Shown: piece by piece, positions 1 through 11,532 of the stretch
Numbering within the stretch: the stretch's first letter is position 1
Layout of the letters: each line of letters begins with the position of its first letter
Source of the DNA: Amblyornis subalaris
Lineage: Eukaryota; Chordata; Aves; Passeriformes; Ptilonorhynchidae
Direction: 5' to 3'
DNA: 64,000 nt
Assembly (NCBI GenBank): GCA_018881555.1
Contig: JACAXG010000110.1
Location: forward strand, 949,842-1,013,841
The notes under the pieces: generated by a model
The model's input: only the letters and a program-made list of their open reading frames with translations
Databases searched by the model: none
What the model was told of the DNA's origin: nothing
Made by a program: the position numbers and the translations under genes

Positions 1-3000
1 TAAAAAGAGAGTTTGGAAGCTGAGGTGGTATTTATTTACGAACTAGTGAACTAGTTATTGTGCACTATTGTGCATTTATTATTGAACCTCAGAAATATAG
101 GCAACATTAGGAAGGGAGAACACAAGCTGCAATGATAATAAGGATGATATTTTACAAAGGTCAAACAGGGCCAAACAAAAATCTAGACTCTCTTAACAAC
201 AGTGAATTAATCAAGAACCTTTAGTACCAAAGCTGCACCAACAGCTAATGGGACTTCCTATGACACAAATATTCCTGAAACTTCTCTTTTTGTATTTTTT
301 TTGCTCTCTGCTTACATATGGCATCTTGTTTCTACTGAGTTTCCAAATAATAATTACACAGCTGCTAAGCATCATTTTGGGTCAGAACAGGCAGGACATA
401 ATCAGATGTACTTCCATAATTTAAGAGGGAGGTTTGTCTAACCTCCTTCCCTCAATACTCCACACATGGTTTTTTTCCAGTGGATGACTATTCTTGTCTT
501 CAGAAATTTTTTCCTAAAATCTTACCTAAATCTCCCTTGCTGTAGCACAACCTGTAACTTCTTGTACCAGTCTGAATGAATAACCTTTTCCGCTCTGCGG
601 CAATATTTTATGCATTGAAAGATTTATCATGTCCTTTTTCTCCTCTAGAATAAACAATCCCCAAGTTTTAGTTCTTTCCCTAATAGTCATGTCTTGTATA
701 TCTCTAAATCATTCCTACTAATCTTCTCTGGCTTTTCTCCCAGCTGGCCTACATTCTTCTTTACCTGTGGTACCTAAAGAAAGCTGGACACAGCAATCTC
801 AATAAAGTCTTTATAATGCTAAGAGCAAAGGAATTAATCTTAACACACAACACCCCTGTCTATTCACCTAAGCATGGGCTCTGCTTTCTCCTCCATTTGC
901 ACAATATTTTTAATGATGTTCAGCTTTGAACCTTTATAATTCTCAAATTCTTTGCTATTAACCTACTGGTTAGCAGGTTGTTTTTATATTGTAGCAATTG
1001 GTTATTCCCAAGAGTGGTATTCATCCATATTGAACTCCACCCTATTTTTTTTGGCGTGTTTTGTCAAATAGTTGCAATCGTTATGAATGTGTCTTATTCT
1101 CCAACATGCTTGCAAAGCCTTCTAACTGTAGTTTCTCCTACTCAATACTTCATAGATTACTTATCAGATTGCTATATGAGACAGGTCAAACCATCACATG
1201 ATCAAATGTCCATTACTCTTCTGCTACGTGCAAGTCCTATTACCCTACACTAGACTGAAATTATGCAATAAAAGCAAATTTATTATGTCAAAACTAAGCG
1301 CAATTTCATCATGTTCTGAAGAATTACATGAGGGGGGAAAAATACACTCCTTGGTAGGAAAATATTTTCTGAGATGCAATTTATCCTTAATATGATATAG
1401 ACGGTGTAAGATAAGAAATGCTTTCCATACTTCACTAAATCCAGCAGCAATGAACCAAGTTAACCCAGAGTTGAGGCTTAAAGCCTGATTAGCCATTCAG
1501 TCACAGGCATTTCTCTTTCCCAGGTGTGTCATGAACAATAGCAATATAACCTCTGGGTGGAAATGGCAAGAATTAGTATATCACAAATCTCAAGTCCTTT
1601 AAACTGTCTGGATGAAAGTGTGAAACAGAATAAAAAGGCACTTCTGGGTCTGAACAGAATGGTATGTTGAAGGTAAGCCCTACTTAAGCACTACTTGGTA
1701 ATCTTTCTCAATTTTTTAATGTCAGCAAGGTACAGAACTCCTGATAAAAGGAAATCTGTAGAGGCTTCTTCCTTGTGTTGACATAGCAAATTGTGTCATG
1801 TATACACAGTAACTAAAACAACTTAATTTCCTGTAAGTCCTCAGATGAATGGTTATAATTCCTCTTACCAAGGAAGAAAATGAAAAGGAAAAGAATTAAA
1901 GTGTCAGAACAACTATTCTCATCTGTCATTTGATAACTGATCTGCCACATCTGCACAAAGGAAGTGAAATGCCTCCAGCAATTGTTTTTAGACAGATTTC
2001 ACACGGTTCTTTACACTCTAGTCAAGTGTACTGCCACTGAGAGGAAGCCCACATGCTGCAGAGAAGGAAGATAAGGGAGATGCTAAGTGTGTGAAATACT
2101 TAGTGGTGACTGTGAATGTAAAACAGCATTTCACGTTTATGAAAGTCAACAGGACTTAGGGTGAGATAATGGGATGTTTTCTAAAAAGATCCCCAATCTT
2201 GCACAGGAAAACAGAATCTGTCAGTGGTCAGGCTGAGGGTGAATCTCTCCTCTTTTATCTTCTGGAATGTTGGACATGTAATCAGAATATATCTTCTATC
2301 TAAATTGTAGTTATTCAAGTCCAAATATCTGTCCTGTGCAGTGCAGTCTTTGCTATAACTACCCCTTGATTGTGGCATCTTTTTCTGCACATTAGCGAGA
2401 CTTTGGATAGCTTGATTTGGCCATCGTCTCAGAATTAAATGGCATATTTTTGGGAATGGGGCCTGGTAGTTCATTAAACAAAATCCAAGAAAAACAATAC
2501 ATATTGTCTTGAAAAGTCTGTTGAACTGGGAAGTAATTGCCGTTCCTGCTGGCATACCAGTACAGTGTAGGGGAGTAGGGTTTCCATACACTGCACTAAT
2601 CCTGGGAATTAGTAGAGAGATCTGTTACAAGTGAAAAATAGTGACAGTTGTTTCCTGGGAGATACTGGACACAGAATATTATTACATGTTGGTATCAACA
2701 CAATCCTTCATGCTCTGATGTTGATGCCTTCTGTAGAACTATCCTTTCTCATCCTCAAAATTTTGACAATTCTAAAGTGAGACACACTTCTTGAACAGAG
2801 CCACTGCTTTACTCAGACCCAAATATGATATCATCTGAATAAATGAACACTTCTGCATTTCTTCAACAAGTCTTTTTCAGTGGGCATTACCTAATCAGAA
2901 CAGATGTGGCTATTGTAAGAGTAGTTTGTGCCTTAGGACTCCAAATTTTTGTTCGCTGGACAATAAGAAACAGCTGGCCAAACAACAGTCAGAGATACAT

Positions 3001-4189
3001 CTCCTACAAAAGACACACCAGTCTCATTTTTTTGAAATGAGAAAATTTTTATGACAAACAAGACTGAAACTTTACGCTGTAAGATTCACAGAAGAAAGAA
3101 ATCTTTTCAGATCTAAAGAGAAAGATTCATCTTTTCATAACTGAATGAAAGCAGTCCTGCATCAAGGTAGAACTGGATTCATACTGTATTGCCAGCCTCT
3201 CCCCTCCCAAGCAGAACTTAGAACCTGTCAGGGAAAACACAACCAATTGCTGCAGTCTGAGCTGCACTTCTGAGAAGCACATTGCAGCACCTCAGTCTGT
3301 CTTAGCCAGAAACACCTGCAGGCTGCTTCAAACACAGGGCTACCTTATCTCTTCTGTCTGCTAGCATTTATGCTTTGATGCCGTCCATTGAAAAACAATT
3401 GTTTTCCTGTTAGAGCAAAGCACAAGGTGTCAGAAGTAAAGAGCATTACTTCTTTATACTCTGATTGCACCAAAACAGTTACCTAACATGATATTATTTT
3501 TACTTACTTGATATTAGAAGTCACTGTTATTAAGAAGCTATGTTTGTTTGGGGGTTTCATTTTTGGCCACAATCTGTCTTGGAAGAAGACCAAACAGAAA
3601 ACATATATTAAACCTTCTATCTTATTGCATGGGTTTAACTAATATGACATTTTTCTCTTTACAAATATTTTTCCATAGCACCTATGCCAAACTTCTCTTG
3701 GGCTGCAAGGAGGCAGAAGACAGACAGGGACAATGCTATTTGAAAGCAGTTCAACTCACCTCCAAGATGATGCAGCTATAGTCTCTTGCTACATTGGCCC
3801 ATGCTCACCAACAAAAATAGAATTACATTCTTGAAGACAGCACTTCATTCCCTTGGAATCCAACAGAGCATATCTCTGATTAGTACTTGGACCCTGATTG
3901 AATTTTACATGCAGGTAGAACTAAGGCAAGTCCTAAATATTGAGAACCTGGTATTTCAAGTGCAGCTCCCAAACTCAGGATTTAAGTTTTAGACTAGATA
4001 GAGACCTAAAAGCCATTCTGAAGTACTTGAGAGTTTCAAAACTGACATAGTCTTGAAAGCTGTAAACATTAGGCTACATTTCTAATGGGACAAAAAAAAA
4101 GAAAAAAGAAAAAAAAATATTATCTTGCATTTTGTGGTGTTTAGAGGTAGTTTTCTAAATTCTCTTTCACCAGAGTTCTGGGAAGATTT
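1..4189. other. Intergenic sequence, no gene recognised
   Basis: AT-rich unique-looking sequence. The longest open frames (136 codons on the minus strand at 2181-2591, 91 codons on the plus strand at 978-1253) have no family resemblance and are within what chance gives. I see no splice-flanked exon and no recognisable repeat. Confidence 0.6.
4087..4121. repeat. A-rich tract
   Basis: Runs of A broken by single G bases, ending in AAAAAAATATTATC, just upstream of the CR1 at 4190-4752. It could be part of the insertion site or simple sequence. Confidence 0.8.
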
Positions 4190-4277
4190 TTCTGGAGCAA
4201 ATGGAGTTGTTGTGACTCAAATGCAGGACCCAGCACCTGGCCCTATTAAACCTCATACCAATTTTTCTCCATCTCTG
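4190..4277 (-). mobile_element. CR1 LINE fragment, inverted 5' part
   Basis: Read on the minus strand this is CR1 ORF2-end sequence: GGTATGAGGTTTAATAGGGC followed by GTGCTGGGTCCTGCATTTGA and CACAACAACTCC. The same stretch appears in sense in the copy near 6230-6290 of this window. It abuts directly the sense CR1 3' end that begins about 4278. The two parts together resemble a single insertion with an inverted 5' segment. Confidence 0.75.
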
Positions 4278-4752
4278 GGGAACCCAATATAGGAAGGACA
4301 TGGATCTGTAGAAGAGAGTCCAGAGGAGAGCCACTAAGTTAATCACAGAACTGGAACACTTCTCCTATGAGGACACACTGAGAGAGTTGGGGTTGTTCAG
4401 CCTGGAGAAGAGAAGGCGTTGTGGAGACCTTGTATCGCTTACCAGTACCTGAAGGGAGCCTACAAGGAAGCAGGAGAGGGACTTCTTACAAGGGCATGTA
4501 GTGACAGGACAAGCTAAGAAGTGTAGATTTAGATTGGATATTAGGAAGAAATTCTTTACTGTGAGGGTGGTGAACAGGTTGCCCGGAGAATCTGTGGATG
4601 CACCTTCCCTGGAAGTGTTTGAGGCCAGTCTGGATGGAGATCTGAGCAACCTGGCCTAGGAGGAGTGTCCCTGACCATGGCAGGCATGTTGGAACAAGAT
4701 GATTTTAAGGTCCCTTTCAACCAAACCATTCTGTGATTCTATGATTCTAAAT
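4278..4752 (+). mobile_element. CR1 LINE 3' end
   Basis: The 3' terminal region of a CR1 retrotransposon in sense. Recognisable stretches are AGAGAGTTGGGGTTGTTCAG, TGGAGAAGAGAAGGC, GATTGGATATTAGGAAGAAA and TTCTTTACTGTGAGGGTGGT, with the terminal TGTGATTCTATGATTCTA tail near 4733-4750. The copy is 5' truncated, which is normal for CR1 because reverse transcription starts at the 3' end and often stops early. It carries no intact coding frame. Confidence 0.93.
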
Positions 4753-5564
4753 CCATTTGGTGCACAATATAGATTGAATGCAAATACTATTAAAATAGAT
4801 TCAGATGCATTTGCTTCATTCATGAACAATCTGAAGGATATCATCAAATATCATCAGAGGTTGCTGAAGGAAAAGTCTCTGGGCTGATTGCAGAAAGCTT
4901 TCTCCCCTTCACCACCATCAGTTTATTATGGCAAGACCACAGAGTTAGTATTCAGTATTGCACAAAAATTAATTATGAACTATAAGGTAAGGCATACAAA
5001 TATTTTCTCTCTGAAGTGAAAGAAAAGCATGTTTAATAAAACAAAAACATGTTTAAAAGCTAATGGGACAGAAAAATCTGACTAAGGTTTCATACAATCT
5101 CTTCTCATGTAAACCAGCCTTTTGGTTTAAAAAAGATATTGCTGCTTATTGCTGCTATTACTCTGTCTTTCCATCTTCTTTGAAACTGTTGAATGGAAAG
5201 TCAGCTCCCCTCCAAGAAGCCACTGAGAAAAAAATTCATTCTTAGCCTGTAAACTTAATTACTTCAAGAAATTTTAAAAAAAATTACCATATGAAATATC
5301 ATAGTCGTTCTTTCAAAATAATTGTCATCATACTCTATTGTGGAGTCATTACTGGACTTCTTTAGAACATAAAAGATCTATTTAGAATTATGTGTAGCAC
5401 TCAGAAGCAAGAAAAACAAAAATTACGAGAGGCTAAAACCCAAATAGATTACACAGCTCAATTTCTCTCTCATTTTGTCTCTCTCCTTTTACCTTTCTAG
5501 AGTTTCTCTGAGAGTTTCTTTTCCCTTGGTGTTCCTTATTTTCAAATAGGTTTCTTCTATTTCT

Positions 5565-6785
5565 TCTTTTGGCCACCTTTGATCATTTACCATCAGTCCT
5601 GGTTAACTGTGGAGTTTCCAATTGACCAGAAATTAGCAAGTGTAATACCCATCTACAAGAAGGGCTGGAAGGCAGATGTGAGGAGCTACAGGCCTGTCAG
5701 CCTGACTTCGGTGCCAGAGAAGGTTATGAAACAGATTATCTTGAGTGCAATCATGCAGCACATGCCAGACATCCAGGGGATCAAGCCCCGCTAGCACAGG
5801 TTTGTAAATGGCAGGTCTTGCTTGACCAACCTGATCTCCATCCATGGCAGCGTGACACACTTAATGGATGGGGAAAGACTATGGACACTGTCTGCCTGGG
5901 CTTTACTAAAGCTTTTGACACCATCTCCCACAGCATTCACCTGAAGAAACTGGCTGGTCATGGCTTGCATGAACTGCACTGTTCATGGGTTAAAACCTGT
6001 CTGGATTGCCAGGCCCAGAGTGGTGGTGAACGGAGTTACATCCAGCTGGTGTCTGGTCACAGGTGGTGTTACCCAGAGCTCAGTACTGGGGCCAGTCCTG
6101 TTTACTATCTTATATCGATGATCTCAACAAGGGGATTGAGTGTCAGTTTGGAGCTGGGAGAGAGTGTTCATCAGCTGGAGAGCAGGAAGGCTCTGCAGAG
6201 GGATCTGGACAGGCTGGATCATGGGCTGAGGCCAATGGTGTGAGGTTCAACAAGGCCCAGTGCTGGGTCCTGCCTATGGATCACAACAACCCCAGGCAGC
6301 GCCACAGGCTGGGGCAGAGGGGCTGGAAAGCTGCCCAGTGGAAAAGGACCTGGGGGTGCTGGTGACAGTGGCTGAATATAAGCCAATGTGTGCCCAGGTG
6401 GCCAAGAAGGCCAATGGCATCCTGGCCTCGATCAGCAATAGTGTGGCCAGCAGGACCAGGGCAGGCATTGTCCCGCTGTACTCAGTACTGGTGAGGCCCC
6501 ACCTCAAATCCTGTGCCCAGTTTTTGGCCTCTCATGACAAAAAAGACATTGAGGTGCTGGAGCGAGTCCAGAGAAGAACAATGGAGCTGAGGAAGGGTCT
6601 GGAGCACAAGTCCTGTGAGGAGCAGCTGAGAGAGATGGGGTTGTTTAGCCTGGAGAAAAGGAGGCTCGGGGGCAACCTTATCACTCTCTACAACTTCTCT
6701 ACAACTGCCTGAAAGGAGGGTGTAGAAAGGTGGGGTCTGTCCCTTCTCCCAAGTAACAAGTGATAAGACAAGGACCACCTTGGCT
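5565..6785 (+). mobile_element. CR1 LINE, ORF2 reverse transcriptase fragment (decayed)
   Basis: About 1.2 kb of CR1 ORF2 in sense, truncated at both ends. It opens with TTTGATCATTTACCATCAGT, just upstream of the reverse transcriptase core, and continues through IPIYKKG, RSYRPVSLTSVPEKVMKQI (about 5650-5750), GFTKAFDTISHS (about 5899-5935), VEKDLGVLV (about 6337-6365) and the [18 protein letters not shown] end region (about 6635-6692). The frame is broken by stops and shifts. The catalytic LD of motif A reads LG. The 3' end stops near ACAAGTGATAAGACAAGGAC (about 6775) without the CR1 tail, so the end was lost by a later deletion. Confidence 0.93.
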
Positions 6786-7359
6786 TATGAGCTCAGATTA
6801 GGCACAGTTTAGTCACAGTGAGGGAGAGGGTCCCCTTTTATGGGATCGTCTACAATGCTTCATCATCTATCCAGAATAAAGGACTTCTACAGGTTCCCTA
6901 GTGGATTTGGGCAGTGGAAGATGACTCAAAAAGGACACCAGACATAAACAAGGAACATTAGCAATATATAAGAGCTAAAAGATGCCCTTTTAACACAAAA
7001 TGTATTATGGAAGTACAATAAATCAGTCAGAACCCAAAGTTATTTTGGTTTTTAATCTCAAACCAAGGTAATGGGCTGTATCTCCAGGAGATCAGTGAAA
7101 CCCATTCATTATCACAGTCTTCAGAGTGATATAAACAAGACATTCCCTTCGGGGAAGGGAGAACTTCTTTTGAACAGTACAAAACAACAACAACAAAAAA
7201 AGAAGACATTGCTTCCTGTCTCTTGGTGCTTCTGCAGGTTCTTGCAACAAGCAGCTACTCACTCGCTCTCTCCATGTGCAGGTACCAGTTCAGTGACTTC
7301 ACCCAGTCTGTCCTGGACTAACACAAGATTACCAAAAAATAGTAATAGAGGCTGGAAAA

Positions 7360-7440
7360 GCAATAAATAAATGCAATAAATAAATGTAATAATAAAATAA
7401 ATAAAAAAATTAAAATAAATAAAATGCAATAATCAAATGT
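7360..7440. repeat. AT-rich (AATAAA-like) low-complexity tract
   Basis: Interrupted repeats of AATAAATA and AATAAAAT type, with two near copies of AATAAATAAATG at 7363 and 7376. No gene signal; the many AATAAA hexamers here are a by-product of the repeat and not evidence of polyadenylation. Confidence 0.85.
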
Positions 7441-8263
7441 AGATGCTAAGCATTTATGAAAGGGGACATGTTATTGAAAGTGTCTGGAAATCAAATAATT
7501 CTGTTTCATCTGCAAATGACAGATTACTATTTATCATTTGATAGATCTCAGAGGGAAAGGACAGGTATAACGAAATCTTTCCAGTTCATACTTTTACATT
7601 ACTTTACATACTTTTTCATTACGTTACTTTTACTTTTCTCATTTTCATATGCGAAAATAGGACCTGATTGTTTGATTTCCCGTTTCCAAGTCTCCTGTGG
7701 GATTCATTTACACTCAGACATTTGCACTCAGCCAATTTTCATTCCAGTCCCCCTCTCACACTGAGTAAGGTATTAGCACACACACAAAAAACAACTGCAA
7801 ACAACAAAACCCAGAAAAACACACCATGCACCAACTTTAGAACATGCAGTGAGAGCTCTGAAAATTGCAAGCAATGTGATTGTCTTTTTGTTTGGGTAGT
7901 GATAGGACCAGTAGGCTTTTTGGTTTAAGCCCTACAGTTGTACGCAATCACTAAAGAAAATTTTAATTACTTGGAAAGGAAATACATATTTAGAATTATT
8001 GAAATAGCTACAGGTAAAATTGTATACATGCCCATTTAGTTACATGAGTAGTTCCTTTTTTTGTGCCATTTTGCAAAAAACATGCAACAGTGAAACATAA
8101 AATTTTGGAAGAAAGTAGAATCAACAAGGGAGAAGGGGAGCAGGTTGTCAGAAATTCATGTTTCCCAGAGAGGAAATAATAAGAGACATGGGATGAAACC
8201 AAAGTAATTATAACACATAAATAAGACAGTGCCTAAATGGAAAAACAACCTGAGAAAGGATGG

Positions 8264-8301
8264 TGAAAAAAAAAAAGGAACGAAAAAAAGAAAAATAAAA
8301 G
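8264..8301. repeat. A-rich tract
   Basis: Run of 11 A, then GGAACG and further A-rich sequence to AAAATAAAAGCGCGCC. Simple sequence only. Confidence 0.8.
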
Positions 8302-8504
8302 CGCGCCATCAAAACAAAAAGAAATTATACAGGAAGAACACTAGCTGATCAAAGAAGGAAGCTAGTGATAGATGGTCAATATGTTGCAGGTGTAAATTAT
8401 TTCTTTTCTTGACAGTCCACACAAAAGGAAAGAAGATAGCATCCTAGGGACTGAGGCATGTTTTCTCAGGCTTGGGGGAGTGAATTGTTGAAAAGCTTTA
8501 CCCT

Positions 8505-8800
8505 CATCATAAAATAGATAAGAAGGCAATTAGAACTCTTGAAAGCCAACAAAGCGCTAGACCCAGATGACTTAAATACCCAGCGGAAGAAAGGAGAACT
8601 GTAAACCTTATAGAAAAGATTTATGACAGGTTACTGGGAACAGGGCATTACAAAAGGGCTGGAGACAGAATTGATGCAGTTACCACATTCAGAAGAGGAA
8701 GGAAGGAGCCAGACAACAAATGCATTGAGCTGTAGGCACAGATATAGGAAAGGATCACTTGGAAAGATAAAAAATTTGAATGACATTGAGATGAGATACG
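8505..8800 (+). mobile_element. Possible very old CR1/L3-type LINE remnant
   Basis: Weak protein-level resemblance to the region before and at the start of a LINE reverse transcriptase. LKANKALDPDDLNTQ (about 8538-8583) resembles the KS-GPDGIHP segment, and DAVTTFRRGRKEPDN (about 8671-8718, in another frame) resembles the NVTPIHKKGRKEDPGN segment, at about the right spacing. Frames shift and stops are present. There is no nucleotide-level similarity I can point to, so this could be chance. A translated search against CR1 and L3 consensus sequences would decide. Confidence 0.3.
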
Positions 8801-10186
8801 GAAATAATAAGGAGAAAGGGAAGATAGCGAGCTCACATTTGCAAAACTCGTTTTTTTGTTTCTTTGAATATCTGCTCACCTTTAGAATTGATCAGCTAAC
8901 ACTAGGAAAGGGCATATGTACTAAAGGCCATTTATCTGTTTGAGGCAAGAAGATAGTCTCTCCTGTATCTGTGTTCCTGTTGATTGTCGAAGAGTGTTTT
9001 TGGTTGAAGAGAGCAGTTCTTCTGATAAAGAGCCTATCCCAGACAGCTGCATCAGTCAGTAGAGCATGAATGTGTTCACTCCAGTGGCAGGCTCCAACTT
9101 CACAGAAGCAGCAGTTAATTGAATAACCGAGCAGATACATCTGACCAGTTAAAAGAAATTTCAAAAGTTCCAGAAGTCAGGAAGACATGTAAATAGTCCT
9201 TGGAGATTACAGAGCAGCAGCAGAACACCACTGAAAAACATATGAGTCACAACTAAATGCTGAAGGAACACTTTCAGAAGTGTCTTTAATAAGTAAACAC
9301 TTTTATAAATGCAGACACCACACTTTGAGGTTATTTGCATGGTCAAAGCAAGATAAAAGGGGAAAAACATTAAGAGATTAATTTATTTAAGGTCAAAAGA
9401 CAAAAAGCAGTAAGTGGATGTGTGCAACCCCTTCCCTTTCTCCCCCAAAGCACTTCACCAAATTAAGTCCTCTAAATTATGCTGTTAATTTGCTCTGGAG
9501 GACAGTAGTTTGTATTCTTCATTTGTACTTTCTATTTATAAAAAGTTAGCCCCAGAAGTTGAAAAACATCTATGATCAGAAGGTCAGAAATGCCTACTTA
9601 CACTTTTCTATATGTGCACTTAGACTCTTGAGTGCAAAATTTGAGCTGCCAAATTTAAAAATACTCCAAGAACCAATTTTCTTGCCATGATGTGATTTGG
9701 CACATGGAGCTGAGAGTCAGGTAGTAAATTAGTCCACTCAACTCTTTCAAAGATCATCTCTCATGCCACTTCACATTGCTGGTTGAGAAAAGCACTATAC
9801 AACCAATACATGGAGGATATTTTTTAAAAGCAGAAGGTTAGAAAAGCATAGCCACAGTTATGGGAAGAAACAGAGCCACAAAAAAGCCTTTATACTTAAA
9901 TAAAGGCCTTCATCTTTCTTATCAGTAAGCCTGTGCACTCTCTTGTCCAGAGTTTGTCACACAATTTATCTTTTCTAAGGGGGAAAGAGTTTCTGTGGGA
10001 AGTGGTGTTAAAAGACTGGCACACTTCATTGGTGTGAAACAATTCAAGAAATACCACTACTTTTAGTTTCAGTGAGATGTTTAGTTCATTAAGTGGCACT
10101 TTTAACTGCCCTAATCACTATGTCAGCTTCTCATTATGGACAACATTTCTGATCATCAGAAAACTAAAATAAGCTTCAACATATAC

Positions 10187-10356
10187 ATCATAGAATCATC
10201 AAGTGGTTTGGGTTGGAAGGGACCTTAACAGCCATCTAGTTTCAACCCTTCTGCTGTGGACAGGAGGTTTGTATGATTCTATGGTTCTATGACAGGCATG
10301 CCACCCACTAGACCAGGTTAATCAAAGCCCCATCCAGCCTGGCCTTAGATAACAAC
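10187..10356 (-). mobile_element. CR1 LINE 3' end fragment
   Basis: Antisense CR1 3' end: TCATAGAATCATCAAGTGGT, GGTTGGAAGGGACCTTAACA, then CCACTAGACCAGGTTAATCA and CCATCCAGCCTGGCC. Length is about 170 bases, strongly 5' truncated. At 10265-10290 it is interrupted by 26 bases that read as a CR1 tail in the opposite direction, flanked by GACAGG on both sides. Confidence 0.93.
10265..10290 (+). mobile_element. 26-bp sense CR1 tail nested in an antisense CR1
   Basis: The sequence GTATGATTCTATGGTTCTAT within these bases is the 3' tail motif of CR1 in plus orientation, sitting inside a minus-orientation CR1. The hexamer GACAGG occurs directly before (10259-10264) and directly after (10291-10296), and removing one copy plus the 26 bases restores the usual CR1 order. 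This fits an extremely truncated CR1 insertion with a 6-bp target duplication. A template switch is the other possibility. Confidence 0.6.
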
Positions 10357-11097
10357 ATTGATGAGAAAGAGCTGGATTCACTGAGGAAAAGAAAATCCAA
10401 AAGCAAAGAAAGATTTACCATGCAACAAAAAATGCCCATACAAGCACCAACAAATTGGAATCTAATACCACTTTTTTTTTCATCTTCTAAAAGTACCTAA
10501 AGTTTGAGTACTAAATCCATGTACCAAGATCACAGGAAGAGTTTTCATATAAGGTCATACACCAGTTAACACACAAACTCAGAAGAACTATATTTACTAT
10601 AGAATAGCAAAAGCAGCCTTTGAAAAAAGATTAAGTGCACTGAATTAGGAAAGTCAGGACAGATGGACAAGAGCAGTGCTGGAAGTTCAATACAATTAAT
10701 TTTTAAATATACAAACTGTGAGAAGACAAACAAAAAATATAGCCATATCAGCATCTCCAATATTTTATAAGGACAGTTCTTTGTAGCACCATTCTGAATT
10801 GTCATCATCTGTCATTTAATACCTGTGTATTCCAAACTACACAGTTAACCTTACTGGAAGTTAGAAACCTAAGTACTGTCTCTCCACACTTTATTCCTAC
10901 CATTTTCTCACGACCTTTGAAAGCATTGATTGTTCAAAGAAATTAACACAGCTGGCATTACAAGTGCTACAGAGCCATATGGAGCACTTGCTGGTTATAT
11001 ACAATAAGTTCAAAAACAAGAGCTATGATGTTTTTTGGCTCAACACAGAACAGTTCGCTTCTAATTCAACTTCTGACACACTTTCTCTGTACAGACT

Positions 11098-11122
11098 ATT
11101 TTTTTTTTTCTTTTTTTTTTTC
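11098..11122. repeat. T-rich tract
   Basis: Two runs of 10 or more T separated by a single C. Simple sequence. Confidence 0.85.
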
Positions 11123-11484
11123 TGTCTTCACCATATATTTTCATTCCTCATTTTACCAGGTCAGACCATATCACCTTGGACAGCCTCAGGGGCCTCTGAG
11201 CAATCAATTGCAGAGTACAAAGGTTGGAAAAGCAACTGCAGGTGCAAACTATGCTATCTCTGATCCCATATGGTGCACTGTAATCATCGGTTTCTTAAGG
11301 CTTCAAAAACTCCAAGCTGACCTTGTGCTTTATAAATCATGCCACTTTTACAGAACTATCCCCTTCAGCTATTAAATGAATTGTTTTGCATAAACATGCA
11401 TCAAATCTTATTGTTCCTTTCCAAGCTTCCAAAGCGCATAGCTTACCCCAGAGGGGAGAGAAGCTGACAGACTTGAAAGATGAT

Positions 11485-11532
11485 CAAAAAAAAAAGGAAA
11501 AAAGAAAAAAAAAAGGAAAAAAAGAAGAAAAA
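11485..11532. repeat. A-rich tract (A)nGG
   Basis: Repeated runs of A separated by GG or G, with two AAAAAAAAAAGGAAAAAA-like units. Purine-only over nearly 50 bases. Confidence 0.85.

Noticed and set aside
2181..2591. 136-codon minus-strand frame with a possible hydrophobic stretch.
   Set aside because: No recognisable family, no promoter or exon structure seen; insufficient to call a gene.
7360..7440. Cluster of AATAAA hexamers suggesting a gene end.
   Set aside because: They are part of a low-complexity AT repeat with no exon upstream.
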